Origin: Chitinophaga filiformis
GTDB lineage: Bacteria; Bacteroidota; Bacteroidia; Chitinophagales; Chitinophagaceae
Length of the DNA: 64,000 nt
Direction: 5' to 3'
Assembly: GCF_021646545.1 (NCBI RefSeq)
Contig: NZ_JAKIRP010000023.1
Span: 31,251 to 95,250 of the forward strand
Of this stretch, positions 34,656-42,075 are shown in pieces. Every line of letters starts with the position of its first letter. Within the stretch, counting starts at the first letter, position 1. The notes under the pieces were generated by a model. That model worked only from the letters and a program-made list of their open reading frames with translations, searched no databases and was not told where the DNA came from. A program made the translations under genes and the position numbers.

Positions 34656-36014
34656 TCAACTTCCAAGGGCCTGAATGATGTCGTATTTCGTCACAATATG
34701 CGGTTTGCCGCCATCATCTTTGGTAATCACTGCTCCGTTCTCCTTGTTGATGTAAACGCTCAGTTTCTCTATCGGCGTATCCATGCTCACTTCCGGGAAA
34801 GCAGCCTGCATCACCTGTTTGATCTGGGCGTCTTTCAGGTTCACATCGTCGATCAGGCGATTGAAAAGTCCTCCTTCGGAAATAGCCCCAACGATCTGGT
34901 TATTATGCAGTACCGGCAGGTGTTCAATGTCGTACTTCTTCATCTTCACAATGGCCTCACTCACTTTCTCCTCCTGGTCAATCGTTACCAGCGGCTGATT
35001 ACGGCGGCCATTCACTACATCCTTCACAGTCTTCACATCCAGGAAGCCACGCTCCATCATCCACTGGTCATTGTAGACCTTCCCTACATAACGGCTGCCA
35101 TGGTCATGGAAAACAACTACTACCAGGTCAGTCGGTTTCAACCTGCTTTTCAGCTGCATTAAGCCCGATATGGCCGATCCTGCAGAGTAGCCTACAAAAA
35201 TGCCTTCCTCCTTGGAAATGCGGCGGGCCATTACAGCACCATCCTTATCGGTCACTTTTTCAAAATGATCGATCACGCCCATATCGTAGTTCTGCGGAAT
35301 GAAGTCTTCGCCAATACCTTCCGTGATGTAAGGATAAACCTCGGTCATGTCCAGTTCGCCGGTTTCATGGTATTTCTTCAGCAGGGAGCCGTAACTATCT
35401 ATTGCCCATACCTGGATGTTCGGATTCTTTTCTTTCAGGAACTTACCAGCGCCGGTAATGGTACCTCCGGTGCCGGTGGCCACCACCAGGTGCGTGATCT
35501 TTCCGTCCGTCTGTTCCCAGATCTCCGGGCCGGTCTGCTCATAGTGAGCGTCCCTGTTGGCCAGGTTGTCGTACTGGTTCACGTAGAACGCATTCGGGAT
35601 CTCCTTCGCCAGCCTGCGAGCTACTGAATAATAGGAACGGGGATCTTCGGGTTCTACATTCGTAGGGCAAACGATCACTTCTGCGCCTACCGCTTTCAGT
35701 ATATCTACTTTTTCCTTGGATTGCTTATCTGTGGTAGTAAAGATGCATTTATATCCTTTGATCACTGCGGCCAGTGCCAGGCCCATACCGGTATTACCGG
35801 ATGTTCCTTCAATGATGGTGCCGCCGGGCTTCAGCAGGCCCTGTTTCTCTGCCTCTTCGACCATTTTTACGGCCATACGGTCCTTGATAGAGTTGCCGGG
35901 GTTAAAAAATTCAACTTTTGCCAGTACCGGACATGGAAGGCCGGCGGTAACGCGGTGTAATTTAACGAGGGGGGTGTTTCCGATTGTTTCGAGTATGTTG
36001 TTGCAAAATTTCAT
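34656..36014 (-). CDS. Cystathionine beta-synthase-like PLP enzyme with CBS-domain pair
   Basis: 452 aa from ATG 36014 (MKFCNNILETIGNTPLVKLH); an upstream in-frame start would add 16 unlikely residues. Fold-type II PLP domain (about 1-320) with Lys44 in NSIKDRMA as the Schiff-base residue, the substrate loop EGTSGNTGMGLALAA, and the phosphate-binding GTGGTITGAG. A tandem CBS module follows (about 335-450: VTIDEQEKVSEAIVKMKKYD, EHLPVLHN). The architecture is that of cystathionine beta-synthase; O-acetylserine or O-phosphoserine sulfhydrylase activity cannot be excluded. No N-terminal haem domain, as in other bacterial forms. The CBS module likely binds an adenosyl ligand. Confidence 0.92.
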   Translation of the reverse strand: MKFCNNILETIGNTPLVKLHRVTAGLPCPVLAKVEFFNPGNSIKDRMAVKMVEEAEKQGLLKPGGTIIEGTSGNTGMGLALAAVIKGYKCIFTTTDKQSKEKVDILKAVGAEVIVCPTNVEPEDPRSYYSVARRLAKEIPNAFYVNQYDNLANRDAHYEQTGPEIWEQTDGKITHLVVATGTGGTITGAGKFLKEKNPNIQVWAIDSYGSLLKKYHETGELDMTEVYPYITEGIGEDFIPQNYDMGVIDHFEKVTDKDGAVMARRISKEEGIFVGYSAGSAISGLMQLKSRLKPTDLVVVVFHDHGSRYVGKVYNDQWMMERGFLDVKTVKDVVNGRRNQPLVTIDQEEKVSEAIVKMKKYDIEHLPVLHNNQIVGAISEGGLFNRLIDDVNLKDAQIKQVMQAAFPEVSMDTPIEKLSVYINKENGAVITKDDGGKPHIVTKYDIIQALGS

Positions 36015-36035
36015 ATGAATCTTGTTGGACTCTGG

Positions 36036-36043
36036 CGAAAGTA
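36036..36043 (-). promoter_or_regulatory. -7-like box TACTTTCG of the CBS-like gene
   Basis: TAnnTTCG on the minus strand, 21 nt before ATG 36014. No good -33 match. Weak. Confidence 0.3.
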
Positions 36044-36082
36044 AGGAATTTCCGGTTGTCACGTTGTCCTGGCTGATACCGC

Positions 36083-36115
36083 CGCGCTACAAACACAGCC
36101 CACCTACGGAGGGCT
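36083..36115 (+). repeat. Dispersed REP-like element
   Basis: CGCGCTACAAACAC followed by the hairpin AGCCC-ACCTACGGA-GGGCT. It shares core and loop with 11896-11943 and the core with 29305 and 29488. Confidence 0.7.
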
Positions 36116-36323
36116 ATTGCCGCGGATGATTCCCGTATTGGTAATATGCGTTTACCATGGCGTTGATATGCCTTTGATATGCCTTTGATGTGGACTTATA
36201 ACAATTCCCTGTGCTGTTTCCTCATGCTTTCAAACCTTCCGTTATTACCGACCTATTTCGGTTCAATCCCGTATTGAATACGCTTTGATCCCTATATCTC
36301 CATATCCTTATAAGCTCATCTGG

Positions 36324-36434
36324 ATATCACTTCACCGTCATATGTATATCCCTTCGATATAGAGATGTAGGTAAAGTGATATAGAAATGACGGTAAAGCG
36401 ATATGGAAATGATGGTGAAGTGATATGAACGGTA
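36324..36434 (+). repeat. 22-bp tandem repeat with an upstream inverted copy
   Basis: Three units of about 22 bp begin at 36356, 36378 and 36400 (consensus GATATRGAAATGAYGGTRAA + GY), with a partial fourth at 36422. The 27 nt at 36324-36350 are the reverse complement of 36356-36382 at 22 of 27 positions, with a 5-nt loop. Upstream, GATATGCCTTT is also tandemly doubled (36166-36188). Confidence 0.8.
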
Positions 36435-36528
36435 CAGGTTTCAAACAATACCAGAGCGGATCCTGAACCGCAACAATAGCTAACGGTTTCTTAACAGGAA
36501 TTGATTATCAAAGTAATTCCTATTATAC

Positions 36529-36536
36529 TATCTTTG
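36529..36536 (+). promoter_or_regulatory. -7 box TATCTTTG directly before bioD
   Basis: Perfect TAnnTTTG with 6 nt to ATG 36543. A TTG at 36501-36503 lies 25 nt upstream, slightly long. Same spacing to the ATG as in rnhA. Confidence 0.5.
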
Positions 36537-36542
36537 CATGTC

Positions 36543-37169
36543 ATGAGTGAACGGATTTTTATAACCGGGATAGGTACCGGGGTCGGGAAAACAGTCACTT
36601 CGGCCTGTGTAGTGGAAGCACTGCAGGCAGATTACTGGAAACCCGTACAAACAGGATTAACAGAAGGGACAGACACAGATACGGTAAAAAGTTTAATATC
36701 AAATCCGGTGTCGGTATGTCACCGGGAAGCCTACTGTCTGGAAGCGCCAGCCTCGCCACACCTGGCCGCCAGACTGGAAAATGTGAGCATTAACGTAAAG
36801 GAGATACTTGCGCTGGCAAACAGTATTCAGCCATCCAACCGGCCGCTGGTCATAGAAGGGGCCGGCGGACTAATGGTTCCGCTGACGGAACAGGTCTTCA
36901 CCATCGATTTCATAGAGCAACTGGAGGCAAAGGTCATTATTGTAGCCCAGAATTACCTGGGTAGCATCAACCATGCGCTATTGACCGCACAGGTACTGAA
37001 ACAACGCGGTATCCCTGTACTGGGCTGGATTTTTAGCGGAGAATACCACAGTAATGAAACCGAGGTGGTAGGGTGGAGCGGCTATCCGCTGCTGGGAAGG
37101 ATACCTCACACTGCACTGGTTGACAGGGCTTTTGTGAAGGAACAGGCAGAAAAGCTATCTTTGTGGTAA
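36543..37169 (+). CDS. bioD: Dethiobiotin synthetase
   Basis: 208 aa from ATG 36543. ATP-dependent closure of the ureido ring from 7,8-diaminopelargonic acid, the penultimate biotin step. P-loop GIGTGVGKT with Lys16, KPVQTGLTEGTDTDTV, LEAPASPHLAARLE and VIEGAGGLMVPLT, then VAQNYLGSINHALLT. No other bio gene is adjacent. An in-frame TTG at 36501 was rejected because it precedes the -7 box. It overlaps a good promoter for the following folate gene. Confidence 0.95.
   Translation: MSERIFITGIGTGVGKTVTSACVVEALQADYWKPVQTGLTEGTDTDTVKSLISNPVSVCHREAYCLEAPASPHLAARLENVSINVKEILALANSIQPSNRPLVIEGAGGLMVPLTEQVFTIDFIEQLEAKVIIVAQNYLGSINHALLTAQVLKQRGIPVLGWIFSGEYHSNETEVVGWSGYPLLGRIPHTALVDRAFVKEQAEKLSLW
37131..37163 (+). 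promoter_or_regulatory. Bacteroidota consensus promoter inside the bioD 3' end
   Basis: TTTG (37131-37134), a 21-nt spacer, then TATCTTTG (37156-37163). Both elements match the Bacteroidota consensus, the best match in the window. It drives the cyclo-ligase gene and shows that GTG 37163, whose G is the last base of the -7 box, cannot be the start used from this promoter. Confidence 0.65.
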
Positions 37170-37180
37170 TACAGATCCAC

Positions 37181-37762
37181 TTGTTAACAAAAAAGGATAT
37201 ACGAAAGCAATACCTGGAAAAACGTTTGAATCTTCCGGATGATGTGATTGCCACCCTGAACAGGGAGTTACTGGACCAATGCCGGCGGCTGGACTTCAGC
37301 GCTTACAGAATGGCACACATTTTTCTTCCTATCACTGAAAAGAAAGAAGCAGACACATACGCACTGGTGCACTGGGCCCGGGAGGCTTATCCTAAACTGC
37401 AGTGGGCGCTGTCCAGGTCAGACATGCGCAATGCAACGATGGAGCACTTCCTGTGGAAAGAGGAAACCGTGTTGGTCAGGAACGACTATGGCATACCGGA
37501 GCCTGCCGGTGGAATACCTTTGATGTCTGCCGAGATGGACCTGGTTTTTGTACCTATGCTCGCATTTGACAAAAGCGGACAGCGGGTGGGATACGGGAAG
37601 GGGATGTATGACCGTTTCCTGAAGGAATGCCTGCCAACGGCGACCACTATCGGACTGTCATTGTTTGAACCGGTAGACGCTATCGCAGATGTGAACGAGA
37701 ACGATGTTCCCCTGCAGATGGTCATCACGCCACAAACAATTTATGATTTCAAAAAAAGCTAA
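37181..37762 (+). CDS. 5-formyltetrahydrofolate cyclo-ligase
   Basis: 193 aa from TTG 37181 (LTKKDIRKQYLEKRLNLPD); GTG 37163 would add six residues but overlaps the -7 box. Converts 5-formyl-THF to methenyl-THF with ATP. Motifs: KKDIRKQYLEKR, AHIFLPITEKKEADT, GIPEPAGG, LVFVPMLAFDKSGQRVGYGK and GMYDRFL. Followed directly by lpxK (2-nt gap), so probably co-transcribed with it and with rnr and the prenyl synthase gene. Confidence 0.92.
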   Translation: MLTKKDIRKQYLEKRLNLPDDVIATLNRELLDQCRRLDFSAYRMAHIFLPITEKKEADTYALVHWAREAYPKLQWALSRSDMRNATMEHFLWKEETVLVRNDYGIPEPAGGIPLMSAEMDLVFVPMLAFDKSGQRVGYGKGMYDRFLKECLPTATTIGLSLFEPVDAIADVNENDVPLQMVITPQTIYDFKKS

Positions 37763-37764
37763 GA

Positions 37765-38832
37765 ATGCTGAAACACCTGAAAATCTTATTATACCCTTTT
37801 TCACTGTTGTACGGCCTCGTGATGTGGGTCCGCAACCGTTTCTATGATACCAATGTACTGACTGCCGTAGAGTTTGACCTGCCCGTTGTTGCTGTAGGCA
37901 ACCTTTCCGTGGGAGGTACCGGCAAAACCCCGCATGTAGAACATCTTATCAGGATATTAAAGGATAAATACCGTATAGCCACACTCAGCCGGGGATACAA
38001 CCGGCGTAGCAGCGGCTACCTGCTGGCAGATGCTGCCAGCACAGCGGCGCAACTGGGCGATGAACCGATGCAGTTCCATCGTAAATTCCCGGATATAGAG
38101 GTCTGCGTAGGTGAAGAACGCATGCTGGCCATACCCCAGCTGCTGGGAGAACGCCCGGAAACAGAAGTGATTCTGCTGGACGACGCCTTCCAGCACCGTT
38201 CTGTGAAACCGGGCATGAACATCCTGATCACCGAATACAGCCGCCGCTTTACCAAAGATCATGTAGTGCCTTTCGGTCGTCTGCGCGAAGGCCGCAAAGG
38301 CTATGAGAGGGCCAATTGTATCATTGTGTCCAAATGTCCGCCGCAACTGTCGGCAACAGAAAAAGCCGCCATCAGGCAGGAAATCAAGCCCCTGCCACAT
38401 CAGCAACTGTTCTTTACTTCTCTGAAATATGGCGAGCTATACGACATGTTCAGCGGCAGCCCGGTTACCGCGCCTGCAGATACCACGGTTCTCCTCGTCT
38501 GTGGTATTGCCCGTCCGGAACCGCTTTTACAACAACTGAAGGAAAGCTATAAAAACGTGTTCCTCCTGCCTTTTCCGGATCATTATTACTATTCCGTCCC
38601 TGATCTGGAGAAAATAAACAGGGAACTCAGCAACCTTCCCGGCAACCGCAAACTGGTGGTAACTACGGAAAAGGACGCGGTAAGACTACAACTGCTCGAA
38701 GACCGCCTGCGTCCCATGAACATACCCATCGCCGTTATGCCGGTTGAAATATCTTTCCTCAATGGGGAAGGAGAATCATTTAATAATTATATTTTTACTT
38801 ACGTGGATCAGTTTGGAAGTAACCATGATTAA
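37765..38832 (+). CDS. lpxK: Tetraacyldisaccharide 4'-kinase
   Basis: 355 aa. Phosphorylates the lipid A precursor DSMP at the inner membrane. N-terminal amphipathic/membrane helix (LKILLYPFSLLYGLVMWVRN), Walker A GNLSVGGTGKTPHVEHLI, TLSRGYNRRSSGY, GDEPMQFHRKFPDIEVCVGE, and EVILLDDAFQHRSVKP as the Walker B region. Start ATG 37765, 2 nt after the cyclo-ligase stop. Shows the cell makes lipid A. Confidence 0.96.
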   Translation: MLKHLKILLYPFSLLYGLVMWVRNRFYDTNVLTAVEFDLPVVAVGNLSVGGTGKTPHVEHLIRILKDKYRIATLSRGYNRRSSGYLLADAASTAAQLGDEPMQFHRKFPDIEVCVGEERMLAIPQLLGERPETEVILLDDAFQHRSVKPGMNILITEYSRRFTKDHVVPFGRLREGRKGYERANCIIVSKCPPQLSATEKAAIRQEIKPLPHQQLFFTSLKYGELYDMFSGSPVTAPADTTVLLVCGIARPEPLLQQLKESYKNVFLLPFPDHYYYSVPDLEKINRELSNLPGNRKLVVTTEKDAVRLQLLEDRLRPMNIPIAVMPVEISFLNGEGESFNNYIFTYVDQFGSNHD

Positions 38833-38843
38833 ACGTTACGAGA

Positions 38844-40976
38844 ATGACTAAAAAGAAGAAACCTCAAAAACACAGCAGCCAGAAGAAAACCTTCCGTGGC
38901 ACTGTACAGATAACCCGCTCCGGGATGTCCTTTGTTATTATTGAAGGACAGGAGAAGGACATTATGGTCCGCCAGAAGAACCTCAATACTGCTCTTGATG
39001 GAGATGACGTGCTTGTTGATGTGATCAAACAGGGCAAGAATGAAGGACGTATGGAAGGGGTTATAACGGAAATCGTTAAACGCAAGAAGATTGAATTCAC
39101 CGGTACCCTGCAGGTCAACAAAGGCTTCGCTTTCCTGGTACCGGAAAAAGGGCTGTTCATGCCCGATATATACATCCCTGCCAATTCCATGAAAGATGCG
39201 AAGAACGGGGATAAAGCCGTAGTACGTGTCGTGGCCTGGGGCGAAAAAACACGTAAGCCGGTGGGCGAGATCGTGGAAGTGCTGGACGCCAGCAATACCA
39301 ACGACCTGGCCATGAAAGAGATCCTGATAGAAAGCGGATTCCCGCTCAGCTTTCCCGACGAAGTCACAAAAGAGCTGGGGCATATCGCTGAGAACATTGA
39401 CGCAGAAGAGATCAAAAAGAGGAAGGACTTCCGTAAGATCCTGACTTTTACGATCGACCCTGTGGATGCAAAGGATTTTGATGATGCGATCTCCATCCGT
39501 AAACTGCGTGGCGCCTGGTATGAAGTAGGCGTGCATATTGCGGACGTCAGCCATTATGTGCTGCCTGACACCGCATTGGATAAGGAAGCTGACAAACGTG
39601 CCACCTCTGTATATCTGCCGGACCGCGTACTGCCAATGCTGCCTGAAAAGATCTCCAACGAGCTGTGCTCCCTGCGCCCGCATGAAGACAAGCTGACCTT
39701 TTCTGCCGTTTTCAAGATGAATGAGAAGGGCGAGATCAAAGAACACTGGCTGGGCAGAACGGTGATACATTCCAACCACCGCTTCACGTATGAAGAGGTG
39801 CAGGACGTCATTGAGTCCGGCGAAGGCCCTTACCAGGAGGAAGTGCTGTTGCTGAACAAGATTGCGCAGATACTGCGTAAACAACGTTTTGAGAATGGTG
39901 CTATCAATTTCTCATCCCAGGAAGTACGCTTCCAGCTGGATGAAAATGCGAAGCCGGTCGGCATTATCGTAAAAGAGAGCAAGGAAGCCCACCAGCTGAT
40001 CGAAGAGCTGATGCTGCTGGCCAACAGGACAGTGGCGGAATATGTATATAATATCCGCATAGGTACTAATCAGCATGTGCCATTCCCATACCGTGTGCAT
40101 GATACACCTGATGAGGAAAAGCTGAAGGTATTCTCCGGTTTCGCCCGTAAGTTCGGTCACAAACTGGAGATCGATAATCCGGATAAACTGGCCCGTTCCT
40201 TCAATGAAATGCTGCAGCTGGCCCATGGCAAGCCGGAACAGCATGTATTGGAAACCCTGGGCATCCGTACCATGGCGAAGGCCGCCTATACGGTGGAGGA
40301 CATTGGCCACTACGGACTGGGATTTGATCACTATTGTCACTTTACCTCACCGATACGCCGTTACCCGGATGTACTCGTACACCGCGTACTGCAGCAATGT
40401 CTGACACACGATATCCATCCTGATAAGCAGATGGAGAAAAAGTGTAAGCACTCCTCTGAAATGGAGCGTAAGGCCATGGATGCGGAAAGAGCTGCGAATA
40501 AATACAAGCAGGTAGAATACATGCAACAGTACATCGGTGAAGAATTTGACGGTGTGGTGAGTGGTGTGGCACACTTCGGATTCTGGGTGGAAACGGTAGA
40601 CACCAAATGTGAAGGCCTGGTGAGCATTCACAATATGACTACCAAAGACGAGTTCAAATACGATGAGAACGAGTATGCACTGATCGGTATGTATACCGGC
40701 AGAAGGATCCGTATAGGTGATAAAGTGAGGATTCAGGTGGTGGCCGCCAACCTGGTGAAGCGCCAGCTGGACTACGACCTGATAGAGGATGGAGAAGAAG
40801 AACAGGCGCCATTACGGAAGTCAGTCCGTAAGAGCGTAGCCGCTGAAAGACCAGGACGGAAACCTGCTGCTGGCCGAAAGGAAACTAAGACCAAAGGGAA
40901 AAAGAAAGAAACGGCTAGTAAGAAGAAACCTGCATCTGCAAAGAAGCAGGCTTCCTCTTCCCGTAAAAAGCCATAA
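38844..40976 (+). CDS. rnr: Ribonuclease R (RNB family 3'-5' exoribonuclease)
   Basis: 710 aa. Order: N-terminal cold-shock/OB domains (about 15-150), RNB catalytic domain (about 195-540) with FTIDPVDAKDFDDAISIRKL (catalytic Asp cluster near residues 205-214), HIADVSHYV, SVYLPDRVLPMLPEKISNEL and HYCHFTSPIRRYPDVLVHR, then an S1 domain (about 570-650, GVVSGVAHFGFWVETVDTKC) and a Lys/Arg-rich tail (about 660-710). It degrades structured RNA and takes part in tmRNA-linked mRNA decay; smpB is in the same window but not in the same operon. It lies 11 nt after lpxK. Confidence 0.97.
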   Translation: MTKKKKPQKHSSQKKTFRGTVQITRSGMSFVIIEGQEKDIMVRQKNLNTALDGDDVLVDVIKQGKNEGRMEGVITEIVKRKKIEFTGTLQVNKGFAFLVPEKGLFMPDIYIPANSMKDAKNGDKAVVRVVAWGEKTRKPVGEIVEVLDASNTNDLAMKEILIESGFPLSFPDEVTKELGHIAENIDAEEIKKRKDFRKILTFTIDPVDAKDFDDAISIRKLRGAWYEVGVHIADVSHYVLPDTALDKEADKRATSVYLPDRVLPMLPEKISNELCSLRPHEDKLTFSAVFKMNEKGEIKEHWLGRTVIHSNHRFTYEEVQDVIESGEGPYQEEVLLLNKIAQILRKQRFENGAINFSSQEVRFQLDENAKPVGIIVKESKEAHQLIEELMLLANRTVAEYVYNIRIGTNQHVPFPYRVHDTPDEEKLKVFSGFARKFGHKLEIDNPDKLARSFNEMLQLAHGKPEQHVLETLGIRTMAKAAYTVEDIGHYGLGFDHYCHFTSPIRRYPDVLVHRVLQQCLTHDIHPDKQMEKKCKHSSEMERKAMDAERAANKYKQVEYMQQYIGEEFDGVVSGVAHFGFWVETVDTKCEGLVSIHNMTTKDEFKYDENEYALIGMYTGRRIRIGDKVRIQVVAANLVKRQLDYDLIEDGEEEQAPLRKSVRKSVAAERPGRKPAAGRKETKTKGKKKETASKKKPASAKKQASSSRKKP

Positions 40977-41014
40977 TTTATATAACTTACAGCCGCTTAT
41001 TCGAAAAATACACC

Positions 41015-41986
41015 ATGCATTCATTTAAAGACCTGACTATCCGGTTTGGAGAACATTTCAGTAAAGAACAATTCCCTGAGCAGCCGAAGAAACTGTATAA
41101 TGCTGCCAGCCATATCCTTAATATAGGCGGAAAGCGTATCAGACCAGTGCTGAGTATTATGGGCAATGAACTGTTTGACGAGATCCACCCGGATGCATTT
41201 GAGGTGGGCACCGCCGTGGAACTGTTCCATAACTTCACACTGGTGCATGATGATATTATGGACAAAGCGCCGCTGCGCCGTAACCAGCCTACCGTACATA
41301 CGCTGTATGGTGAGACCGCAGCTATACTGGCCGGAGATGTGATGCTGATCAAAGTATACGAATACCTGAACAGGGTACAGCCACAGTATAAGCAGAAACT
41401 GATCAGCGCTTTCAACAAGGCTGCTATAGAGGTATGCGAGGGACAGCAGATAGATATGGACTTTGAAGAGATGGAGCCGGAGCAGGTGCGTTATGATGAT
41501 TATGTGAATATGATTGCCCTGAAAACGTCCGTATTGCTGGCCGCCAGCCTGAAAATGGGTGCTATCATCGGTGGAGGCAGTGAGTATAACCAGCAGCATT
41601 TATATGAATTCGGTAAAAATATAGGGATCGCTTTCCAGATCCAGGACGACTACCTGGATGCATTCGGCGACCCTGAGAAATTCGGCAAACAACAGGGAGG
41701 GGATATCCTGGTAAATAAGAAGACCTTCCTGTTGTTAAAAGCCCTGGAACTGTGTAACCCTGCGCAGCATAAAAAACTGAAAGAACTGCTGGCCACCAGC
41801 CCGGATGACAAGGTGGGGCAGGTACTGGAACTGTTCCATGACTGTAAGGTGGACGCCTGGGCAGAAAAGGAGAAAGAACGTTTCCAGCAGCTCGCTTTTG
41901 AACACCTTGAGCATATTGCAGTGATCTCAAACCGTAAGAAACCGCTGACGGAACTAGCCAACTACCTGTTGAACAGGGAACATTAA
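41015..41986 (+). CDS. Polyprenyl (octaprenyl-type) diphosphate synthase
   Basis: 323 aa trans-isoprenyl synthase. First Asp-rich motif LVHDDIMDKAPLRRNQPTVH (near residue 74), second QIQDDYLDAFGD (near 211), plus GGKRIRPVLS and TAVELFHN. Probably makes the side chain of menaquinone, as in other Bacteroidota; chain length is not readable by eye. 38 nt after rnr, likely the last gene of the bioD/cyclo-ligase-lpxK-rnr run. Confidence 0.93.
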   Translation: MHSFKDLTIRFGEHFSKEQFPEQPKKLYNAASHILNIGGKRIRPVLSIMGNELFDEIHPDAFEVGTAVELFHNFTLVHDDIMDKAPLRRNQPTVHTLYGETAAILAGDVMLIKVYEYLNRVQPQYKQKLISAFNKAAIEVCEGQQIDMDFEEMEPEQVRYDDYVNMIALKTSVLLAASLKMGAIIGGGSEYNQQHLYEFGKNIGIAFQIQDDYLDAFGDPEKFGKQQGGDILVNKKTFLLLKALELCNPAQHKKLKELLATSPDDKVGQVLELFHDCKVDAWAEKEKERFQQLAFEHLEHIAVISNRKKPLTELANYLLNREH

Positions 41987-42012
41987 GGGGAAGACTATCT
42001 GCTTCCTCCAAA

Positions 42013-42042
42013 TTTGTGTATCGGTTAATTTATATATATTCG
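42013..42042 (+). promoter_or_regulatory. Promoter of the amino-acid permease
   Basis: TTTG (42013-42016), an 18-nt spacer, then TATATTCG (42035-42042), a TAnnTTCG variant. The transcription start is expected near 42048, a ~28-nt leader. Confidence 0.5.
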
Positions 42043-42075
42043 CGCATTAGCTAAACCTGTAACCAAAATACCTAA

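Noticed and set aside
36324..36434. CRISPR-like array
   Set aside because: The 22-bp units are directly abutting without unique spacers, only three copies, and no cas gene is in the window.
38829..39884. 351-codon open frame antisense to rnr
   Set aside because: It overlaps the conserved RNase R domains on the other strand; its translation is Phe/His/Val-rich with no recognisable motif.
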